32,447 bases of DNA from Bacteroidota bacterium (GTDB taxonomy: Bacteria; Bacteroidota; Bacteroidia; Bacteroidales; VadinHA17), in NCBI GenBank assembly GCA_029552825.1, contig JAKPDL010000080.1, positions 1-32,447 of the forward strand, read 5' to 3'. The position numbers and the translations under genes were made by a program. Numbering within the stretch: the stretch's first letter is position 1; the number at the start of each line of letters is the position of its first letter. Under the pieces are notes generated by a model, which ran no database searches, was not told the DNA's origin, and worked only from the letters and a program-made list of their open reading frames with translations. Positions 7,570 to 16,144 of this stretch are shown here, one piece after another.

Positions 7570-8205
7570 TTAGCGCATGTCAATTATTTCAACGTCTTTG
7601 TAATTCTTCGGATTGAAATTGAAGTCCGATGGTCCGGGAACAGTTTTTAGATTATATTCCTTAACCGAAATGGTTATTGTAACCCCGTCTTTTCTTTTGT
7701 ACTCGGCATTGATCAGATCAAGCAGCGATTTGCCTATTGTGAGCCTTATCCTTACCATGTCGCTGTTCAGGTCTTCAGGGTAAAGGTCAATAACATAGGA
7801 GTTTATATTATCCTCGAGAAGGCGGATCTTATATCCTTTCTTATAAATAGTAAACAGTGATGAAGGTCTGTTCATAAATGAGTCGTCCTTGCGATCGGGC
7901 CGGGTAACCGTAACCTCTTTTTCTGCAACAAGGTAATTCCATGTTGCTGAACCGTTGAACCATATTATGTTATTTGGCAGTTCAAGCCGGTACTGGTCTT
8001 TTGCCATAATAAGGCTTCCGTCGAGTGTGTCCTTTATACCTTCGGTAGCATTTATGTTAATTAACCTGAACTTCATTGAAACTGATGGAGCTGCCAGTGC
8101 TTTTGATGAAAATCTGTCAAGAATTTTTACGGCCTCCGGGTCGGTCTGCCCCGAAAGTGTGATGCATATAAACAATGTCAGTGTTATTGCCGGTAATAGT
8201 TTCAT
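7570..8205 (-). CDS. lolA: Outer-membrane lipoprotein carrier protein LolA
   Basis: The 211-residue periplasmic chaperone carries lipoproteins from the inner membrane to the outer membrane. A signal peptide (MKLLPAITLTLFICITLSGQ) is followed by the LolA-like sheet, with GSLIMAKDQYRLELPNNIIW (about 63-82) and a later NSYVIDLYPED region. It begins 8 bases after ftsK, the same ftsK-lolA order seen in many Gram-negative bacteria, and the pair is probably co-transcribed with the NlpC/P60 gene. Its length suits the family. Confidence 0.88.
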   Translation of the reverse strand: MKLLPAITLTLFICITLSGQTDPEAVKILDRFSSKALAAPSVSMKFRLININATEGIKDTLDGSLIMAKDQYRLELPNNIIWFNGSATWNYLVAEKEVTVTRPDRKDDSFMNRPSSLFTIYKKGYKIRLLEDNINSYVIDLYPEDLNSDMVRIRLTIGKSLLDLINAEYKRKDGVTITISVKEYNLKTVPGPSDFNFNPKNYKDVEIIDMR

Positions 8206-8213
8206 AACAGTTT

Positions 8214-10667
8214 TTATTCAAGTCTCTTCAAAATCTGTTCCAGAGCAATTATATCGCTTACAAGAACTTCCCTTGCCTTGCTTCCTTCGAATGGTCCTAC
8301 TATTCCGGCAGCTTCAAGCTGGTCAATAATTCTTCCTGCACGGGCATAACCAATTGAAAGTTTTCTCTGGATCAAGGATGTGGAACCCTGTTGTGTCTGC
8401 ACCACCAGACGCGCTGCGTCTTCAAACATGGGATCCCTTTTGTTCAGGTCTACATCTTTTTCGGTGCCTTCTGTGTCGGGGACATACTCGGGAAGGTGCA
8501 TAGCATCGCTGTAACCCTGCTGGGCTCCAATAAATTCTGTAAGGGCCTCAATCTCCGGGGTATCGATAAATGCACACTGTAGCCTTTCGAGTTCGGCACC
8601 TGCTGATATGAGCATGTCGCCACGTCCTACAAGATGTTCAGCACCTGTAGCATCGAGAATGGTGCGGGAATCCACAGATGAAAATACTCTGAATGCAATC
8701 CTTGTCGGGAAGTTAGCTTTGATGAACCCTGTAATAATATTTGTTGATGGACGCTGAGTGCTGATAATTAAATGAATTCCTATTGCCCTTGCAAGCTGGG
8801 CAAGTCTGCCAATTGGACCCTCTATTTCCCTTCCGGCAGTCATAATAAGATCTGCAAACTCATCAATAATAAGCACTATATAGGGCATATAGCGGTGCCC
8901 ATTGTTAGGGTTCAACTTTCTCGATATAAATTTCTCGTTGTATTCCTTAATATATCTTGCCTGTGCCAGTTTGAGCAATTCAAGTCGGTTATCCATTTCC
9001 CTGCACAGGGAATTAAGGGTATATATAACTTTCTGTGTATCTGTTATTATTGCATCCTCTTCACCGGGCAGTTTTGCAAGGAAATGCCGTTCGATCTTAG
9101 CATATAGCGGCAGTTCCACTCTCTTAGGATCAATAAGTACAAACTTTACTTCCGCAGGATGTTTTTTATAAAGCAGTGATGTTATGATTGCATTTATCCC
9201 TACCGATTTGCCCTGTCCGGTTGCTCCTGCAACAAGAAGATGTGGCATTTTTGTCAGATCTGCTATGTAGGGCTCGTTTGTTATTGTACGTCCAAGGGCA
9301 AGCGGCAGTTCGAATTTAGACTCCTGAAACGCCCTTGAAGTGATAAGGGATCTCATTGTAACAATTTCAGGGTTTTTGTTTGGCACTTCGATGCCCACAG
9401 TGCCTCTACCCGGGATAGGTGCTATAATTCTGATCCCCAATGCTGAAAGATTAAGGGCTATGTCGTTTTCAAGCGATTTTATTCTTGCAAGCCTCACCCC
9501 TCGTTCTGGAACGACCTCGTAGAGAGTTACCGTAGGTCCAACAGTTGCGGTGATATTTTTTATGGGAATCTTGTGATCGGCAAGGGTTTTAACAATATTA
9601 TCCTTGTTTTCGATTATTTCGCGGTTATCAATTGAGCTCTGGCTCTTGTATTCCTTCAGAAGTGAAACCGGAGGAAATTTGTACCTTGGCAGGTCAAGCC
9701 TCGGGTCGTAATTTTCCATGATTTTTTCCACTTCCTCCTCACTGAGCTGTTCCCCTTCTTTTGCCCTGGTTACTTTCAGGGGTACATCTTTGCTGACAGG
9801 CTCAACGGTTAATAGCTCTGAATCTCCGAGTACACGTATAATTCCACCGTCGTGTTCATCGGGCACTATTTCTTCAAACTGATTTTCATCATTTAGCGGA
9901 TAAACCGGCCTTACAATAATATCTCCTGCATCCTCATCTTTTGTTTCTGCTTCGTTTTTTAAATCCTTTTCGTTATCGGTATCAGACTTAATTTCACCAG
10001 CAGGTTGCTGTTTCTTTAAAGATTTTGTAAACAGAGACTGTAAAATTTTACTTAAAGTTTCAGGATGAATATTCAGAATAAATACCAGGAACAGGAGAGT
10101 TAGCACAATCAATAATATTCCTGTGCCAGGCTTTCCAATGAATGAATTGAGCCATTTTACAACGAAATAACCCTGTGCCCCTCCGGGGCCGCTGCCAAGA
10201 AAACCTCCTGCCATGCCGAAAACATATCCGGCAAGTAAGGATAAAAGAATTGTTGCAAATGTGAATTTCAGAAGCAGTTTCCAGAATCTCAGACTCGGGA
10301 AATTCAGTAGCTTAAGCCCGGCGGCTGCAATAATCAGCGGGATGAAAAATGCCCCCAGTCCGAAACCGTTGGTAATAAAAAACTCCGAAAGCCATACACC
10401 CAGTTTACCTGACCAGTTCTTAACCTGTAATTCTGGACCGGATATTACCTGATCAGTTGCAAGACTGAGGTCTGTTTTCCACCAGAACAGGAATGCAATA
10501 AAAGCAATGAGAAGGTAAGCAGCTGCACCGGTTAATACGATTCCAAAAAGGAAACGGAATTTTTCACCACTTCCTGATTTTTTTCCTCTGCTGCTTCCGG
10601 TACTGTTTTTTTTGCCGGATTCTCCGTTATTGCTCTTTTCTCCTTTAGATGATTTCATTACCTCCAT
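8214..10667 (-). CDS. ftsK: DNA translocase FtsK/SpoIIIE
   Basis: The 817-residue septal ATPase pumps chromosomal DNA at the division site and coordinates dimer resolution. A Lys/Ser/Gly-rich cytoplasmic start (1-35) precedes about four membrane segments (about 41-62, 100-120, 133-150, 183-200). An acidic linker (about 220-320) follows, then the motor with Walker A GATGQGKS (481-488) and Walker B IVLIIDEFADL (597-607). The winged-helix gamma domain that reads KOPS-like sites is at about 745-805 (SLIQRKLSIGYARAGRIIDQLE). The linker is short compared with E. coli FtsK. The start could also be the ATG nine bases further in (10658). Confidence 0.97.
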   Translation of the reverse strand: MEVMKSSKGEKSNNGESGKKNSTGSSRGKKSGSGEKFRFLFGIVLTGAAAYLLIAFIAFLFWWKTDLSLATDQVISGPELQVKNWSGKLGVWLSEFFITNGFGLGAFFIPLIIAAAGLKLLNFPSLRFWKLLLKFTFATILLSLLAGYVFGMAGGFLGSGPGGAQGYFVVKWLNSFIGKPGTGILLIVLTLLFLVFILNIHPETLSKILQSLFTKSLKKQQPAGEIKSDTDNEKDLKNEAETKDEDAGDIIVRPVYPLNDENQFEEIVPDEHDGGIIRVLGDSELLTVEPVSKDVPLKVTRAKEGEQLSEEEVEKIMENYDPRLDLPRYKFPPVSLLKEYKSQSSIDNREIIENKDNIVKTLADHKIPIKNITATVGPTVTLYEVVPERGVRLARIKSLENDIALNLSALGIRIIAPIPGRGTVGIEVPNKNPEIVTMRSLITSRAFQESKFELPLALGRTITNEPYIADLTKMPHLLVAGATGQGKSVGINAIITSLLYKKHPAEVKFVLIDPKRVELPLYAKIERHFLAKLPGEEDAIITDTQKVIYTLNSLCREMDNRLELLKLAQARYIKEYNEKFISRKLNPNNGHRYMPYIVLIIDEFADLIMTAGREIEGPIGRLAQLARAIGIHLIISTQRPSTNIITGFIKANFPTRIAFRVFSSVDSRTILDATGAEHLVGRGDMLISAGAELERLQCAFIDTPEIEALTEFIGAQQGYSDAMHLPEYVPDTEGTEKDVDLNKRDPMFEDAARLVVQTQQGSTSLIQRKLSIGYARAGRIIDQLEAAGIVGPFEGSKAREVLVSDIIALEQILKRLE

Positions 10668-10747
10668 TGATGATAATAACTCTGACCTGTCGGTTTCCAG
10701 AGTCCAAAGGTAAATATTTTAAAATGATTTTTCCGGAAATGAAAAAG

Positions 10748-11434
10748 CTAAAGATTAACAATATCGGAAATAATTTTATCCATGTCTTTTTTCGAAATCA
10801 GCTTGTATTTTGGCCTTCTTTCGAAAATTTTATCAGAAACGGTTTTCTTATATACTGCTTCAGCTTCGAATTTCATCTCGGAACCGCCCAGAATATAGTA
10901 GAAACTCATTAAAACTCCGTCTATCTGTTTGAAGGGAGTGGAAGCATTTGAATTTTTTACTTTTATCTCGTCGGTATACCAGATGTCATAAACTTTGTCG
11001 GGTACTGAAGGAAAAACAGCTTCTGCATGATTGCATTCATACCCACAGATTACGGATCTTTTAGAAGTTTTCTTTATTATTACGCCATCCATCCAGCTGA
11101 AACCGGGATATATTTCATCAGGGGAAGCAGAATAGTAAAGTTTGGTTCCCAGCAGGTTAACATAGGTGTCATAAATTCCTTTTTCGGGATTTACTATGTT
11201 GATAATTCCCTGGCTGCCAATAGGCGACAAAATTTCAAAAAGAATCTTGTCGTCTTTGAAAGTAACTACCAGCGTTTTAGGTTTGAATTCATTAGAGGTG
11301 GAACCTGTATTTTTCAGATATTCAATCGAGTAATGAATCTCTCCCTCACTGATGTTTTTATAGCCTTTTTCGCGGCAGGCATGCAGAATTATTATTGTAA
11401 CCCCCGTAATTACCAGAAAATTAAACGATTTCAC
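10748..11434 (-). CDS. Lipoprotein of unknown function (DUF4412-like)
   Basis: The 228-residue protein has a signal peptide ending in ILHAC, with Cys20 as the lipid-attachment residue, so it should be anchored in the envelope. The rest looks like a beta-rich single domain: GEIHYSIEYL, then SRTLVVTF-like strands (KTLVVTFKDDKILFE), a cysteine pair in SVICGYECNHAE, and a C-terminal basic region. The layout resembles the DUF4412/GLPGLI-type envelope proteins of Bacteroidota, but I cannot assign a function. It lies 80 bases upstream of ftsK on the same strand and may or may not share its transcript. Confidence 0.7.
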   Translation of the reverse strand: MKSFNFLVITGVTIIILHACREKGYKNISEGEIHYSIEYLKNTGSTSNEFKPKTLVVTFKDDKILFEILSPIGSQGIINIVNPEKGIYDTYVNLLGTKLYYSASPDEIYPGFSWMDGVIIKKTSKRSVICGYECNHAEAVFPSVPDKVYDIWYTDEIKVKNSNASTPFKQIDGVLMSFYYILGGSEMKFEAEAVYKKTVSDKIFERRPKYKLISKKDMDKIISDIVNL

Positions 11435-11459
11435 TTACTCGATTGATATTTATGATTTT

Positions 11460-11467
11460 CAAATGTA
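11460..11467 (-). promoter_or_regulatory. -7 element for the leftward lipoprotein gene
   Basis: On the minus strand the sequence reads TACATTTG, a perfect TAnnTTTG -7 box, 25 bases before the ATG at 11434. No good TTTG -33 box is visible at the expected distance. Confidence 0.45.
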
Positions 11468-11623
11468 ATAAAATTTTTTTAACCAGATGGTGGAACTGGA
11501 AATTTTAGCTTCCAATTATCAATACATCTGACAAATAAACTTTACTCCTCAAATGAGTACATTTTTTGATATCACAATAAATATTAATAGGGAGCAAAAA
11601 GTAATTTGATTTCAATATCCTTT

Positions 11624-11631
11624 TATATTTG
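11624..11631 (+). promoter_or_regulatory. -7 element for the ornithine carbamoyltransferase gene
   Basis: TATATTTG matches TAnnTTTG exactly and is followed by C, as at several other starts in this window. A TTTG at 11605-11608 lies 15 bases upstream, closer than the usual spacing. The leader would be about 65 bases, A-rich and without an obvious Shine-Dalgarno sequence. I see no arginine-operator (ARG-box-like) palindrome that I would trust. Confidence 0.5.
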
Positions 11632-11704
11632 CACGGTTAATTTCAACAACCAGATAAAGTAGAACTAAGGAAAATAAACAGCATTAAATAAAATAAATAA
11701 TAAA

Positions 11705-12712
11705 ATGGAAGTAAGTCTTAAAGGTCGTCATTTTCTTAAGCTTCTTGATTTCACACCCGAAGAGATAAATTATCTTCTTGAGCTTGCTGCGAAACTGAAG
11801 AAGGAGAAGAAAGAAGGTAAAGAAATTCAGCGACTCAAAGGCAAGAATATTGCTTTGATTTTTGAAAAGTCGTCAACCAGGACCCGGTGTGCCTTTGAGG
11901 TGGCAGCATTTGACCAGGGAGCTCATGTAACCTACATAGGGCCCACAGGTTCACAGATGAAATATAAGGAATCGATGAAAGATACTGCCAGGGTACTTGG
12001 CAGGATGTACGATGGGATAGAATACAGGGGCTTCGGGCAGGATATTGTGGAAGAACTTGCAAAATATGCAGGAGTTCCTGTGTGGAATGGCCTTACAAAT
12101 GAGTTTCATCCCACTCAGATTCTTGCCGACCTGATGACAATGGCTGAACATTCTGGTAAGAAACTAAACAGAATCAGTTTTTGTTATCTTGGTGATGCCC
12201 GTTTTAACATGGGAAATTCACTTATGGTTGGTGCTTCAAAAATGGGTATGGATTTCAGAATAGCTGCTCCTGAAAAATTTCAGCCGGGCATGTGGCTGGT
12301 AAAGCAATGCATGGAGATAGCAAAAGAGACAGGTGCAAAGATAACTATCACCGATAATGTTGATAAGGCTGTGCGGGGAGTTGATTTTCTCTATACTGAC
12401 GTATGGGTGTCGATGGGAGAACCAGAATCGGCATGGGAAGAACGTATTAAACTCCTGCGCCCCTATCAGGTTAATATGGAGGTTGTCAGAAAAACAGGAA
12501 ATCCTTCTGTTAAGTTTCTGCATTGCCTGCCGGCTTTTCACAACAGGGAAACAACAGTGGGTGAAGAAATCTTTCGCAAATATGGTCTGGATGGTATTGA
12601 GGTGACTGAAGATGTTTTCGAATCAGAGCACTCGGTTGTATTCGACCAGGCTGAAAATCGCCTCCACACAATAAAGGCAGTAATGGTGGCAACGATCGGA
12701 AATAAGATTTAG
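11705..12712 (+). CDS. argF: Ornithine carbamoyltransferase
   Basis: The 335-residue cytoplasmic enzyme makes citrulline from ornithine and carbamoyl phosphate. It carries the carbamoyl-phosphate motif STRTR (57-61), HPTQ (135-138), the ornithine loop DVWVSMGE (232-239) and HCLP (273-276). The intact SMG loop marks a true ornithine enzyme rather than the N-acetyl- or N-succinyl-ornithine transcarbamylases known from some Bacteroidota and Xanthomonas. The length resembles E. coli ArgF/ArgI and catabolic ArcB, so sequence alone does not say whether it works in synthesis or breakdown. It is monocistronic, ending at a strong terminator, with no other arginine biosynthesis or deiminase gene beside it. 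A decarboxylase/agmatinase pair lies about 6 kb further on. Confidence 0.94.
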   Translation: MEVSLKGRHFLKLLDFTPEEINYLLELAAKLKKEKKEGKEIQRLKGKNIALIFEKSSTRTRCAFEVAAFDQGAHVTYIGPTGSQMKYKESMKDTARVLGRMYDGIEYRGFGQDIVEELAKYAGVPVWNGLTNEFHPTQILADLMTMAEHSGKKLNRISFCYLGDARFNMGNSLMVGASKMGMDFRIAAPEKFQPGMWLVKQCMEIAKETGAKITITDNVDKAVRGVDFLYTDVWVSMGEPESAWEERIKLLRPYQVNMEVVRKTGNPSVKFLHCLPAFHNRETTVGEEIFRKYGLDGIEVTEDVFESEHSVVFDQAENRLHTIKAVMVATIGNKI

Positions 12713-12745
12713 CTTTTTAAGACCTTCCCAGGTAAAATTTAATTT

Positions 12746-12785
12746 AAAAACACTGAGAATCTCAAAGCAGACTCAGTGTTTTTTT
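12746..12785. terminator. Bidirectional terminator between argF and the DUF456 gene
   Basis: AAAAACACTGAG (12746-12757) and CTCAGTGTTTTT (12772-12783) form a perfect 12-bp stem around a 14-base loop, with T runs on both strands. It lies between two convergent genes. The distal arm touches the DUF456 stop codon at 12784-12786. Confidence 0.88.
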
Positions 12786-13293
12786 ATTTTATCAGTTCCT
12801 TGATAAAGTAAAATGTCATAACGAACGAGGCAGCCAGTTTAAGGCCTATGCCAGTCAGAAAGCCTAGCAGGCTGCCAATGCCGGCTTTTAGTGCATATCT
12901 GAAATCGTCTTTAAATATAAGTTCCCCTACAATGGCTCCTATAAGCGGGCCGATTATTATACCGGCTGGACCAAGAAAGAAACCTATTATAAGCCCCACC
13001 GTAGCACCCCTTGTTCCATATTTTGATCCTCCGAATTTCCTGGTACCCCAAACGGGAACGATATAATCAAGAATCGTAACAGCTACCGTTACACAAGCAA
13101 GTATTATCAGTGTCCATTGGCTGAAATTTGCGAATCTGGTGAAATGAAGCAACAGGATACCTGCATAACTGAGAGGAGGCCCCGGTAAAACAGGCACCAG
13201 GCATCCTATAAGACCAAAAATCATAAGGATGATGCCAGCAATTAAAAGAAGATAATCAGCCATTTGTTTAGCTGTATATTTATAAAATGGCAT
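12784..13293 (-). CDS. DUF456 family membrane protein
   Basis: The 169-residue protein is almost wholly hydrophobic, with four to five membrane segments. The Gly/Pro-rich motifs are typical of DUF456: GCLVPVLPGPPLSYAGILLL (about 30-49), a DYIVPVWGTRKFGGSKYGTRGA-type loop that I read in two parts (DYIVPVWGTRKFGGSKYG, then TRGATVGLIIGFF), and GPAGIIIGPLIGAIVGEL. The molecular role of the family is unknown, and it sits in the inner membrane. An ATG ten codons in (13263, MADYLLL) is an alternative start that removes a basic leader. Confidence 0.88.
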   Translation of the reverse strand: MPFYKYTAKQMADYLLLIAGIILMIFGLIGCLVPVLPGPPLSYAGILLLHFTRFANFSQWTLIILACVTVAVTILDYIVPVWGTRKFGGSKYGTRGATVGLIIGFFLGPAGIIIGPLIGAIVGELIFKDDFRYALKAGIGSLLGFLTGIGLKLAASFVMTFYFIKELIK

Positions 13294-13335
13294 AATTTGC
13301 TTTTCTTACTCCTGAAAGACAGCGATGGCCAGGGC

Positions 13336-13725
13336 TTATCCCAGATCTTCGAAACTGACACTAGTAAACTTGCCGGCTGAAAGCTCTTCAGTATTGGCTT
13401 CACCTGCATTATTTTTCTCAGATCTCACCTCCTCATGCTTTGTTGTCTTCCCATTATTGATGAAGTTCACCACATCTTTCAAACCCTCGGTGAATTTTTC
13501 AAAATCTTCTTTGTAAAGAAAAATTTTGTGTTTTTCATAAAAAGTCTTGCCTTCCTTACCCGTCCGTTTTTTGCTCTCTGTGATGGTAAGATAATAATCA
13601 TCTTTGCGTGTTGCTTTTACATCGAAGAAATAAGTTCTTTTGCCCGCTCGTACAACTTTTGTATAGATTTCTTCTTTTCTTGTTTTTTCTTCATTCTCAT
13701 TGATTTTCACAGTTCCTTCTTCCAT
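13336..13725 (-). CDS. DUF3276 PUR-domain protein (PUR-alpha-like nucleic-acid binding)
   Basis: This small 129-residue protein has the bacterial PUR fold: EEIYTKVVRAGKRTYFFDVK, then DYYLTITESKK, then HKIFLYKEDFEKFTEGLKDV. Such proteins bind single-stranded DNA or RNA, as PUR-alpha and Borrelia BpuR do. Acidic and Lys-rich ends flank the domain. I chose the ATG at 13725 (MEEGTVKINEN) because an upstream extension would run into the promoter at 13756-13785 and adds only unconserved residues. It is transcribed alone, divergent from nusB. Family assignment is good, the target nucleic acid unknown. Confidence 0.85.
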   Translation of the reverse strand: MEEGTVKINENEEKTRKEEIYTKVVRAGKRTYFFDVKATRKDDYYLTITESKKRTGKEGKTFYEKHKIFLYKEDFEKFTEGLKDVVNFINNGKTTKHEEVRSEKNNAGEANTEELSAGKFTSVSFEDLG

Positions 13726-13755
13726 AATTGAATGATTTATATAATTAAACCCTGT

Positions 13756-13785
13756 CAAAAGTAAAAAATATTTTGTCAAATCAAA
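13756..13785 (-). promoter_or_regulatory. Promoter of the DUF3276 gene
   Basis: On the minus strand TTTG (13785-13782) is followed after 18 bases by TACTTTTG (13763-13756), a full match to TTTG / TAnnTTTG. It lies about 30 bases before the chosen ATG at 13725 and supports that start. Confidence 0.6.
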
Positions 13786-13858
13786 ATAAGTTAATCAATA
13801 TGACCTGACTAAAAATTTTAAAAAAGCAAATAATTTTTAATAGCTGGATTAAAATCTC

Positions 13859-13866
13859 TATTTTTG
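13859..13866 (+). promoter_or_regulatory. -7 element for the nusB operon
   Basis: TATTTTTG matches TAnnTTTG exactly and is followed by C. A TTTT at 13835-13838 lies 20 bases upstream as a weak -33 box. The ATG of nusB follows 29 bases later. Confidence 0.55.
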
Positions 13867-13895
13867 CAACGTTTTTCATGTTCTTTACAAAATAA

Positions 13896-14849
13896 ATGTT
13901 AAGCAGACGATTACTTCGCATTAAAGCACTTATATGCCTTTACGCCTACAACCGGAGAGATGACGGTGACCTGGCCAAAGCTGAAAATGAACTTATGTTC
14001 AGTATCAATAAATCCTATGAACTCTATTTTTATCTGCTACTTCTCATCCTGGAACTTGCCGATGTCGCTCTGGAAAAAATAAATTTCGGACTCCGTAAGA
14101 AAATGCCTTCAAAGGAAGACCTCAACCCTAACAGACGATTTGTTGACAACAGAATAATCGCACAGCTCCGGATTAATAATGCTCTTAAAAAATACCAGGA
14201 ATCAAAAAGAATATCATGGAATATTAATCCTGACCTTCCTAAAATTCTTTATAACCAGATGGTGAAATGGGAGCCATACATAAAATACATGAACGATGAG
14301 AAGACGGGATATTCTGAGGACAAAAAGTTCATAACAAAGCTGGTTACGGATTTTTTCCCCTCATCAGAGGAACTTCTTAATGCATTTGAAGAACAGAGTA
14401 TTTACTGGAACGATGATATTGATTATATTTCGCTGATGGTTGAAAAAACCCTGAAAAAATTTAAAGCGAATTCCGGTCCAGAAGTGCCACTGATGCCGCT
14501 ATTTAAAAATGAAGATGATGAACATTTTGTTAAACATCTCTTTCGCCAGGCAATTCTCAAGGCCAAACAAAATATAGAACTTATTGACAGAAATACGACA
14601 AACTGGGAGGTTGAACGTATTGCACTGATGGACAGGCTTGTTATGCAACTGGCTATAACTGAGATTGTTGAATTTGAAGAGATACCTGTTAAAGTTACTT
14701 TAAATGAATATATTGAAATTGCAAAGCAGTACTGTACATCAAAAAGCAGTAACTTTGTCAACGGAATTCTCGACAAGATTGTGAAGGAAATGAGGGAGAA
14801 AGGACTTTTCCGCAAGAGTGGGCGAGGGCTGCTTGGAGAAACGGAGTGA
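13896..14849 (+). CDS. nusB: Transcription antitermination factor NusB (long Bacteroidota form)
   Basis: NusB binds boxA RNA with NusE (ribosomal protein S10) and promotes processive rRNA transcription. The 317 residues are about twice the E. coli length. The C-terminal part holds the NusB fold, with NWEVERIALMDRLVMQLAI (about 233-251), VKVTLNEYIEIAKQYC and SNFVNGILDKI. The N-terminal helical half has no counterpart in short NusB proteins but is usual in this phylum. It opens a compact gene run (DUF1573, yajC, YbbR, coaE, TerB/J) with gaps of 5 to 16 bases, which suggests one transcript. Confidence 0.92.
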   Translation: MLSRRLLRIKALICLYAYNRRDDGDLAKAENELMFSINKSYELYFYLLLLILELADVALEKINFGLRKKMPSKEDLNPNRRFVDNRIIAQLRINNALKKYQESKRISWNINPDLPKILYNQMVKWEPYIKYMNDEKTGYSEDKKFITKLVTDFFPSSEELLNAFEEQSIYWNDDIDYISLMVEKTLKKFKANSGPEVPLMPLFKNEDDEHFVKHLFRQAILKAKQNIELIDRNTTNWEVERIALMDRLVMQLAITEIVEFEEIPVKVTLNEYIEIAKQYCTSKSSNFVNGILDKIVKEMREKGLFRKSGRGLLGETE

Positions 14850-14864
14850 TAATATTTAAAAACT

Positions 14865-15293
14865 ATGATAAGAACAGGTCAAATACTTTTTGTCATTTTT
14901 GCGTTTTCTTTTCTTATGTCGTGCAGGGGCAAAACATCAACCGGTAATGCTTTAGCCAGCTCTTCTGATACAGCCGTTATCGAATTCGAAGAATATGAAC
15001 ACGACTTTGGAAAAATTATTGCCGGTGAAAAAGTTGCAACAATCTTCAAATTCAAAAACACCGGGAAAGGTCCGCTTATGCTAAACTCAGTTACCACAAG
15101 CTGCGGATGTACTGTTTCGAAATACAGCACAAAGCCTATCCTGCCTGGCGACTCAGGTACAATTGAGGTCATATTTGACTCGGGTGGATACAATGGAATG
15201 CAGCGAAAAACAGTAACGGTGCGATCAAATGCTTCAAACCCTTATGTTATGTTACAGATAAAAGCAGAAGTTTTAACAGGTAAAAACAATTAA
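14865..15293 (+). CDS. DUF1573 lipoprotein
   Basis: The 142-residue protein has a signal peptide and lipobox FLMSC with Cys20. One DUF1573 (Ig-like) domain follows, with the signature EHDFGKIIAGEKVATIFKFK, NTGKGPLML and SCGCTVSKYS, then PILPGDSGTIEVIFD. The Cys-Gly-Cys in SCGC is the family hallmark. It should be a periplasmic or surface lipoprotein, and the family has no established biochemical role. It sits between nusB and yajC, a placement I recall as common in Bacteroidota. Confidence 0.88.
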   Translation: MIRTGQILFVIFAFSFLMSCRGKTSTGNALASSSDTAVIEFEEYEHDFGKIIAGEKVATIFKFKNTGKGPLMLNSVTTSCGCTVSKYSTKPILPGDSGTIEVIFDSGGYNGMQRKTVTVRSNASNPYVMLQIKAEVLTGKNN

Positions 15294-15304
15294 TAATCAG
15301 AAAC

Positions 15305-15634
15305 ATGAACAGTTATCTTTATTTTTTAGCGATGGCACAGCCTTCAGGTGCAACAGGATCAGGCAATGCGCTTGTTACGTTAATGCCACTAATCCTGGTT
15401 TTTGTGGTTTTCTATTTTTTTATGATCAGGCCACAGATGAAAAAACAAAAAGAACTTGCCAATTACAGAAATTCCCTCAAAAAGGGTGACCGTGTTGTGA
15501 CTACCGGCGGTATCTATGGCAAGGTTCTTGAAGTGAAGGATAATTATGTAATTATGGATGCAGGCGGTGATGTAAAACTCAAAGTGGACAAAAACGCATT
15601 GCTTAAGGACCCCACTGATATTGAACAGAAATAA
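15305..15634 (+). CDS. yajC: Preprotein translocase subunit YajC
   Basis: The 109-residue single-span protein belongs to the SecDF-YajC complex that assists the Sec translocon. After a short periplasmic start it has a membrane segment (about 25-42), the hallmark FMIRPQMKKQKE, and the cytoplasmic domain LKKGDRVVTTGGIYGKVLEV. Length and motif order are normal for the family. secDF is not in the window. The gene is co-directional and 11 bases from DUF1573. Confidence 0.95.
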   Translation: MNSYLYFLAMAQPSGATGSGNALVTLMPLILVFVVFYFFMIRPQMKKQKELANYRNSLKKGDRVVTTGGIYGKVLEVKDNYVIMDAGGDVKLKVDKNALLKDPTDIEQK

Positions 15635-15639
15635 TAATA

Positions 15640-16128
15640 ATGAATAAAGAAAAAGAAAACTTCCTGGATTTTTTCCTGATGAATATAAGGAAAATATTCA
15701 GCAGGGATCTTGGAATTTTTCTTATTTTTCTCCTTATAGCATTTATTTTGTGGTACCTTAATTCCCTGAGGAAGGAAACAGAGACAACTCTTAAGCTTCA
15801 GCTTAATTTTATAAATCCGCCCTCTGGTCTGGTAATTGCAAATAATTCTACCGGTAGTTTATATCTTAACCTGTCAGGGCAGGGTTATTCGCTGCTGAAA
15901 TTCAGTATGAGCAAAAAAAACCGAATTTTGACAATAGATCTTTCATCGGTAAAATTGAACAGAAAGTCGGGGAATTCTTCAGAAACTGAATTTTATTTGC
16001 TAACCTCATCAGTTATGAAGGAGTATTTGAATAAGGCACCTTCTGCTGAGATAAAAGTTTTGTCAGTAAAACCCGATACACTTTTTCTTTTCCTTGTAAA
16101 AAATTCATCTGAAGGCAAATCTGAATGA
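15640..16128 (+). CDS. YbbR/CdaR-like membrane protein, single-domain form
   Basis: The 162-residue protein has a cytoplasmic start, one membrane helix (about 24-44, IFLIFLLIAFILWYLNSL) and one extracytoplasmic YbbR-like repeat (about 50-155) ending in VKPDTLFLFLVKN. The LWYLNSL stretch after the helix is typical. CdaR-type proteins with several repeats regulate diadenylate cyclase in Gram-positives; here the role is unknown and no cdaA is nearby. Many relatives have two or more repeats and about twice this length. The gap to coaE is 16 bases, so there is no remnant of a lost second repeat downstream. Confidence 0.75.
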   Translation: MNKEKENFLDFFLMNIRKIFSRDLGIFLIFLLIAFILWYLNSLRKETETTLKLQLNFINPPSGLVIANNSTGSLYLNLSGQGYSLLKFSMSKKNRILTIDLSSVKLNRKSGNSSETEFYLLTSSVMKEYLNKAPSAEIKVLSVKPDTLFLFLVKNSSEGKSE

Positions 16129-16144
16129 AGAAAATCAACTTATA

